Source: JANNAT01 sp043766915 (GTDB lineage Bacteria > Pseudomonadota > Alphaproteobacteria > Rhodobacterales > Rhodobacteraceae). Taken from it: DNA of 7,871 bases. Positions 4,464-7,871 of the stretch are shown here, in pieces. The notes beneath the pieces are model-generated. The model saw only the letters and a program-made list of their open reading frames with translations, searched no databases and was not told the DNA's origin. The position numbers were made by a program, and so were the translations under genes. The stretch lies in the NCBI GenBank assembly GCA_043766915.1, contig JAYUHO010000393.1:1-7871 (forward strand). Direction: 5' to 3'. Numbering within the stretch: the first letter of the stretch is position 1; the number at the start of each line of letters is the position of its first letter.

Positions 4464-5864
4464 ATGAACACAATCTGGTTGCCCGAGCTGAAACAAGACG
4501 ACGGCCCAAAGTATCTGGCCCTGACCCGGGCCCTGCGCGATGCCATCCGGCTGGGCGATTTGCCCGAAGGTCAGCAACTGCCCACCGTGCGCGATCTGGC
4601 GTATCGGTTGTCGGTGACACCGGGCACCGTCTCGCGCGCCTATCAGATTGCCACCCAGGAAGGCATGTTAGAGGCCACCGTTGGCCGCGGTACGTTCGTT
4701 GCTGCCAGCCGCCCGCGGCTGGGCCCGACGCAATCGATTTACGTCGAACGCGATCCGGGTGTGGCGGCGGGCCGGGTTGACCTGCGCTCTCCGCGAATCC
4801 CTGATGTGGGCCAGGAGGCGTCCTTTGCCACCAGTCTGCGCCGGATGGCCGATCAGGTTGGCCCGGAGTGGCTGGAATACACCCGGCAATCGGGCGAGGG
4901 ACCGTTGCGCAGCGCGGTGGTCGACTGGCTGGCCGAGCGGGATTTGGGGCCGGTGGGCCCCGATGACATCATGCTGACGCATGGCGGGCAAAGCGGCATC
5001 AGTCTGATTTTCAACTGTTGTCTGCGGGGGGACCGCCCGGTGGTTCTGACCGAAGATCTGGCCTATCCGGGCTTTCGTTATGCCGCGCGTGCGGTGCGTG
5101 CTGACGTGGTGGGGGTCGAGTTGGACGACCAGGGCATTCGCCCCGATGTGTTAGAGGCGATCTGCCGCAAGAATGGCCCGCAAGTGCTTTGCCTGACACC
5201 AGAAACGCAGAATCCGACTGCGGCGCGGATGGGGTTGCAGCGGCGTATTGACGTCATCACCGTCGCGCGGAAATACGATCTGCAGATCATCGAGGATGAA
5301 TGTTTTGCGCAAATCCAAACCGACGTGCCATCGCTTCGGGCGATGGCGCCGGAACGGGTCTGGTTTGTGGGGTCTTTGTCAAAATCCGTCTCGCCCGCAT
5401 TGCGGTTCGGTTATGCGGTGTGTCCAACCGGGATGGGGGAAGCCGGGCGGCTGACAGCGCAGCACGGGTTCTTTGCATTGGCCCGCCCGGTGTCGGAGTT
5501 GGCGCTGGATTTGCTGCAGTCGGGGGCGGCGGCGGAAATTCGCGGGCGGGTGCTGATTGAATTGTCGGAACGGTTGCAGATGATGGTCAATCGGCTTGGC
5601 GCGTTTGATCTGGCCTGGCAGCCGCGCATGCCCTTTGCATGGTTGCGCTTGCCGCAGGGGTGGCGCGCGTCCACCTTTGCGCGGATGGCCGAAGATCAGG
5701 GGGTGCTGGTGCGCCCGGCCGATGAGTATGCGATGATCCATGGCCGCGCACCCAATGCGGTGCGGCTGGCGGTGGTGGGCAATATCCCACGCCAACAGTT
5801 TGATGCGGGTCTGGCGGCGTTGGGATATATGCTGCCGCGCCCGCCGTCGGACATGGCCGTCTGA
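4464..5864 (+). CDS. MocR-subfamily GntR regulator with aminotransferase-like domain
   Basis: 466 residues from ATG 4464 (MNTIWLPELKQ), chosen because GAGGA (4451-4455) sits 8 bases before it; ATG 4440 lacks such a site. Residues 16-80 form the GntR winged helix: PKYLALTRALRDAI, LPEGQQLPTVRDLAYRLSV, TPGTVSRAYQIATQEGMLE and the wing VGRGTFV. A linker leads to a fold-type I aminotransferase-like domain (about 105-460). PLP-binding residues are visible: Tyr201, Asn250 in PETQNPT, Asp278, the Schiff-base lysine Lys307 in SLSKS, Arg314, and Arg434 in NAVRLAVVG for a substrate carboxylate. It should therefore bind PLP and sense a PLP- or amino-acid-type ligand, as GabR and PdxR do, rather than catalyse transamination. 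Cys280 lies where GabR-type proteins usually carry a PLP-contacting Tyr. Cytoplasmic. It is divergent from the DUF1127 gene with twin operator boxes between them; the effector cannot be told from sequence. Confidence 0.93.
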   Translation: MNTIWLPELKQDDGPKYLALTRALRDAIRLGDLPEGQQLPTVRDLAYRLSVTPGTVSRAYQIATQEGMLEATVGRGTFVAASRPRLGPTQSIYVERDPGVAAGRVDLRSPRIPDVGQEASFATSLRRMADQVGPEWLEYTRQSGEGPLRSAVVDWLAERDLGPVGPDDIMLTHGGQSGISLIFNCCLRGDRPVVLTEDLAYPGFRYAARAVRADVVGVELDDQGIRPDVLEAICRKNGPQVLCLTPETQNPTAARMGLQRRIDVITVARKYDLQIIEDECFAQIQTDVPSLRAMAPERVWFVGSLSKSVSPALRFGYAVCPTGMGEAGRLTAQHGFFALARPVSELALDLLQSGAAAEIRGRVLIELSERLQMMVNRLGAFDLAWQPRMPFAWLRLPQGWRASTFARMAEDQGVLVRPADEYAMIHGRAPNAVRLAVVGNIPRQQFDAGLAALGYMLPRPPSDMAV

Positions 5865-6062
5865 CACGACGTCCGATTGTGGCGAGATTGTGTCAATGCT
5901 GTGGCGACGCCGTGACGGCAGCGTAAAGGAAGAGTGAAACTGTGGCCGCAAGGACTCGGTCACACGCAATTGTGTGGCTTTGTAGCCGCATTTGAATTGA
6001 CCCAACACCCTGACACGGCGCAAATTTTTCGCAGAGCAGCATAATAAAGAAAGCCCGAAAAA
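5865..6062. other. Intergenic region after the MocR gene
   Basis: About 200 bases without a supported gene. CACAC/GTGTG (5961-5976) can form a five-pair hairpin but lacks a T-tract. TTGACC at 5997-6002 resembles a -35 box, with only a poor -10 (GCAAAT, 17 bases on) for the next small ORF. No intrinsic terminator for the MocR gene was found. Confidence 0.4.
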
Positions 6063-6323
6063 ATGGGACTTCAAACTTCTTTCCACGCGCCACACGGGGG
6101 GGCTGATTTTCTTGGCTTGCGCAAAACGCGGGCCGGATCAACCGAGATTGTTTATGATGACGGCGTTGCCCGTCGCATGGTGTGGCGGGTGGCGGATCAA
6201 AAGGGCAGTGAGGCGGGCTTGTCGGACGCCTTGCGGGTTGCAGTTTCCGCTCTGCGCGTGGTGCCGACCTTGTATGAAGAGCTGAAAAAACGGGCAATCG
6301 CGATAGAGCATGTGCCGAACTGA
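6063..6323 (+). CDS. Hypothetical protein, 86 residues
   Basis: ATG 6063 opens 86 codons (MGLQTSFHAPHGGADFLGLRK) ending at TGA 6321-6323. From about codon 15 the third positions are mostly G or C, as in neighbouring genes, which supports real coding. I do not recognise a family. The sequence suggests a small soluble protein: a strand-rich middle (STEIVYDDGVARRMVWRV, 26-43) and a C-terminal helix with the charged run YEELKKR (71-77). There is no signal peptide, metal motif or membrane segment. The ribosome binding site is weak (AAAG about 8-12 bases upstream), so the start is uncertain. It lies between the MocR gene and the ABC importer genes on the same strand, but gaps of about 200 and 126 bases and a promoter-like site before the permease suggest it is its own unit. 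A longer minus-strand frame covers the same DNA but looks like a shadow. Confidence 0.5.
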   Translation: MGLQTSFHAPHGGADFLGLRKTRAGSTEIVYDDGVARRMVWRVADQKGSEAGLSDALRVAVSALRVVPTLYEELKKRAIAIEHVPN

Positions 6324-6367
6324 CCAGCCCCGGTTGCCCGCAGCGCTGCATTAGATCAGAATCAGGC

Positions 6368-6406
6368 TTGCGCGGTTTGGCGCGATCGGCTTTAATTTGA
6401 TCAAAT
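6368..6406 (+). promoter_or_regulatory. Candidate promoter and palindromic operator of the ABC importer genes
   Basis: TTGCGC (6368-6373) and TTTAAT (6391-6396) are 17 bases apart; the -10 matches consensus at 5 of 6 positions, the -35 at only 3. A perfect 12-bp palindrome, ATTTGATCAAAT (6395-6406), overlaps the end of the -10 and the expected start point near 6403, a placement typical of a repressor site. The regulator is unknown. Confidence 0.4.
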
Positions 6407-6449
6407 GTAGAAAAGACGATGTCCGCCAAACGGCATCACTGGGGGAACA

Positions 6450-7397
6450 ATGCCGCAATCGACCCCATCGGGGCGCATTGGCAGGTCAGAGGCAACCAAT
6501 GGGTTGCTGATGATCAGCCCTCCCGCAGTTTATGCGGCGCTGTTGCTGGCAGTGCCTTTGATCACGATCCTGTTGTACAGTTTTTGGACCGATGGCTATC
6601 TGACGATCTATAAAGAGTTCCAGATCTGTAACTACATCGGCGAATGCGCGTCTTACAAAGAGGTGGATGGCGCAAGGGTGGTGTCGCAACCTTATCTTGG
6701 CGTGTGGTCAGATCCTTTGGCGCGCACGCTGATGCTACGGTCGCTTTTTGTATCTTTGGCGGTGACCACGATTACAGTGCTGCTGGCGTTTCCGGTGGCG
6801 TATTTTGTCAGCTTTCACGTGCCTGCGTCGAAAAAATCACTGTGGCTGTTCATGATCACGATCCCGTTCTGGACGTCTTATCTGATCCGGGTGTTTTTGT
6901 GGAAAGTGATCCTGGGCTATAACGGTGTGGTCAATTCCGGTCTGCTGGGGCTGGGCGTGATTGGGGAGCCGTTGCAGTGGATCAATTACAACATCGGCGC
7001 TGTGGTGATCACTTTGGCGCATGCCTATGCGCCGTTTGCGATTCTGCCGATCTTTGTGGCGCTGGAAAAAATCGACCGCTCGCTGCTGGAGGCCGGGCGT
7101 GACTTGGGCGAAACCCCGTTTATGACATTTTTGCGGGTGACATTGCCCTTGTCGATGGCGGGGGTCGTGTCGGCTGTTCTGATCGTTTTTATCCCGACAA
7201 TTGGCGATTACGTTACACCGCATCTGATTGGCGGACCCGAGGGCAAGCTGGTGGCGAACCTGATCCAACTGCAATATCAAAAATTGAACAACTATCCGCT
7301 GGGCTCGGCGCTTGCGGTGTCGGCGATGGCGATTGTAACAACAGTCAGCCTATTGTTTTTGTTTCTTAATCGCCGGTATCTTAAGGGGCCGAAATGA
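6450..7397 (+). CDS. PotB-type ABC importer permease
   Basis: 315 residues from ATG 6450, with GGGGGA (6441-6446) just upstream. It is an inner-membrane permease of the polyamine-type ABC importer class. Six membrane segments can be drawn at about 23-45, 98-122, 131-150, 182-205, 236-256 and 285-307. The segment FMITIPFWTSYLIRVFLWKVIL (split: 134-155) closely follows E. coli PotB (VPFWTNSLIRIY), and the cytoplasmic EAA loop that docks on the ATPase is intact: EAGRDLGETPFMTFLRVTLP, Glu214, Gly220 and Leu-Pro at 232-233. Compared with E. coli PotB (275 residues) it has a longer N-terminus and a larger periplasmic loop after the first segment (46-95) with Cys60 and Cys66. Its stop overlaps the start of the next permease (ATGA), so the two are translationally coupled. 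Substrate is not certain: spermidine/putrescine is the default, but opine-like or other small cations are possible. Confidence 0.92.
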   Translation: MPQSTPSGRIGRSEATNGLLMISPPAVYAALLLAVPLITILLYSFWTDGYLTIYKEFQICNYIGECASYKEVDGARVVSQPYLGVWSDPLARTLMLRSLFVSLAVTTITVLLAFPVAYFVSFHVPASKKSLWLFMITIPFWTSYLIRVFLWKVILGYNGVVNSGLLGLGVIGEPLQWINYNIGAVVITLAHAYAPFAILPIFVALEKIDRSLLEAGRDLGETPFMTFLRVTLPLSMAGVVSAVLIVFIPTIGDYVTPHLIGGPEGKLVANLIQLQYQKLNNYPLGSALAVSAMAIVTTVSLLFLFLNRRYLKGPK

Positions 7398-7871
7398 TGA
7401 AGGGTGGGGGTGGCTTTCGCGTATACGCGCTGTGTTATCTTGCCTTCCTTTACGCGCCGATTATCCTGTTGCCGATCTTTGCGTTCAACGATGCCACGGT
7501 CATCGCCTTTCCGCTGAACGGCTTTACCACCAAGTGGTTTGAAAAGCTGTGGACCGAACCTGCGCTGCACGATGCGCTATTGAATTCCTTGATCATCGCC
7601 TTTTGCACCTCGGTGCTGGCGACCTGTCTGGGGATCTTCGCGGCCCGCGCGTCGACCCGGTATGTGTTCCCCGCCAAGGCGGGCATCATGGGGATGATCA
7701 TGCTGCCACTGGTTTTACCAGAGATTATTCTTGCGGTGGCGCTGTTGGTGGTTTTGCTGGGCTTGGGCGTGCCCCTGTCGATCTTTACGGTGATCGGCGG
7801 CCATGTTTTGGTCTGCACGCCATTCGCGATTGCGATCCTGTCGGCGTCGTTCCAATCACTGGATAAATCTC
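7394..7871 (+). CDS. PotC-type ABC importer permease, N-terminal part (runs off right edge)
   Basis: ATG 7394 overlaps the TGA of the preceding permease; ATG 7397 is the next codon, and AAGGGG (7383-7388) suits either. 159 codons remain open to the edge. The product matches the second permease of polyamine-type importers: a first membrane segment (8-30), then NGFTTKWFEKL (42-52), which mirrors GFTTKWY in E. coli PotC, and segments at about 60-85, 98-123 and 128-152 with LPLVLPEIILAVALLV resembling the PotC stretch SPDIVMAISLLV. The window stops at Leu-Asp-Lys-Ser, just where the EAA loop should begin, so the docking motif cannot be checked. It would pair with the upstream permease to form the translocation pore. 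The ATPase and periplasmic binding protein are not in the window and probably lie downstream. Confidence 0.9.
   Translation, partial: MMKGGGGFRVYALCYLAFLYAPIILLPIFAFNDATVIAFPLNGFTTKWFEKLWTEPALHDALLNSLIIAFCTSVLATCLGIFAARASTRYVFPAKAGIMGMIMLPLVLPEIILAVALLVVLLGLGVPLSIFTVIGGHVLVCTPFAIAILSASFQSLDKS

Noticed and set aside
5379..6429. Long minus-strand frames (238 and 178 codons) over the MocR gene end and the following gap
   Set aside because: Composition dominated by Arg, Pro, Ser and His without any motif; the first is antisense to conserved aminotransferase-domain sequence, the second to a frame with better third-position bias.
6837..7280. 147-codon minus-strand frame
   Set aside because: Antisense to the PotB-type permease; Gln/His/Arg-rich shadow.

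Overview
The window looks like the chromosome of an alphaproteobacterium of the Rhodobacteraceae (Roseobacter-type). Reasons: GC-rich coding sequence with strong G/C third positions, the alphaproteobacterial style of rplM and rpsI, a palindromic intergenic repeat of the kind common in that family (ending in CCCCCGTGGGATATTT), and an SseB-family gene just before rplM. This is inferred from composition and remembered family features, not from a database search.

Layout. (1) 1-512, minus: the N-terminal 170 codons of an NhaA-type antiporter homologue, running off the left edge. (2) 513-2010: a gene-poor, patchy stretch. It holds the dead N-terminus of an IS1595-family transposase (from 723, two in-frame stops), an orphan lower-GC gene (1001-1750) and a doubtful 34-codon ORF (1799-1903, minus). 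It reads as an old insertion-prone junction between antiporter and housekeeping DNA. (3) 2011-3956: an SseB-domain gene, then rplM-rpsI (L13, S9) with a good sigma-70-type promoter, ATGA overlap and strong terminator. (4) 3992-4137: a family-specific palindromic repeat and the terminator of the convergent gene. (5) 4161-5864: a divergent pair, a small DUF1127 protein (minus) and a MocR-type GntR/aminotransferase regulator (plus), sharing a 90-bp region with two matching 14-bp operator-like boxes. (6) 5865-6449: a small unknown ORF and intergenic DNA with a promoter-like site and a 12-bp palindrome. (7) 6450-7871: two overlapping inner-membrane permeases of a PotB/PotC-type ABC importer; the second is cut by the right edge.

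How the genes work together: rplM-rpsI is a standard ribosomal operon. The MocR protein probably controls itself and the DUF1127 gene through the shared boxes. The two permeases would form the heterodimeric channel of a polyamine-class (or similar small cation/opine) importer whose ATPase and binding protein are not visible here. I see no CRISPR array, no tRNA/rRNA and no convincing new defence or biosynthetic system. The most interesting items are the antiporter homologue lacking one of the two ion-binding aspartates, the MocR operator pair, and the orphan gene beside the transposase remnant.
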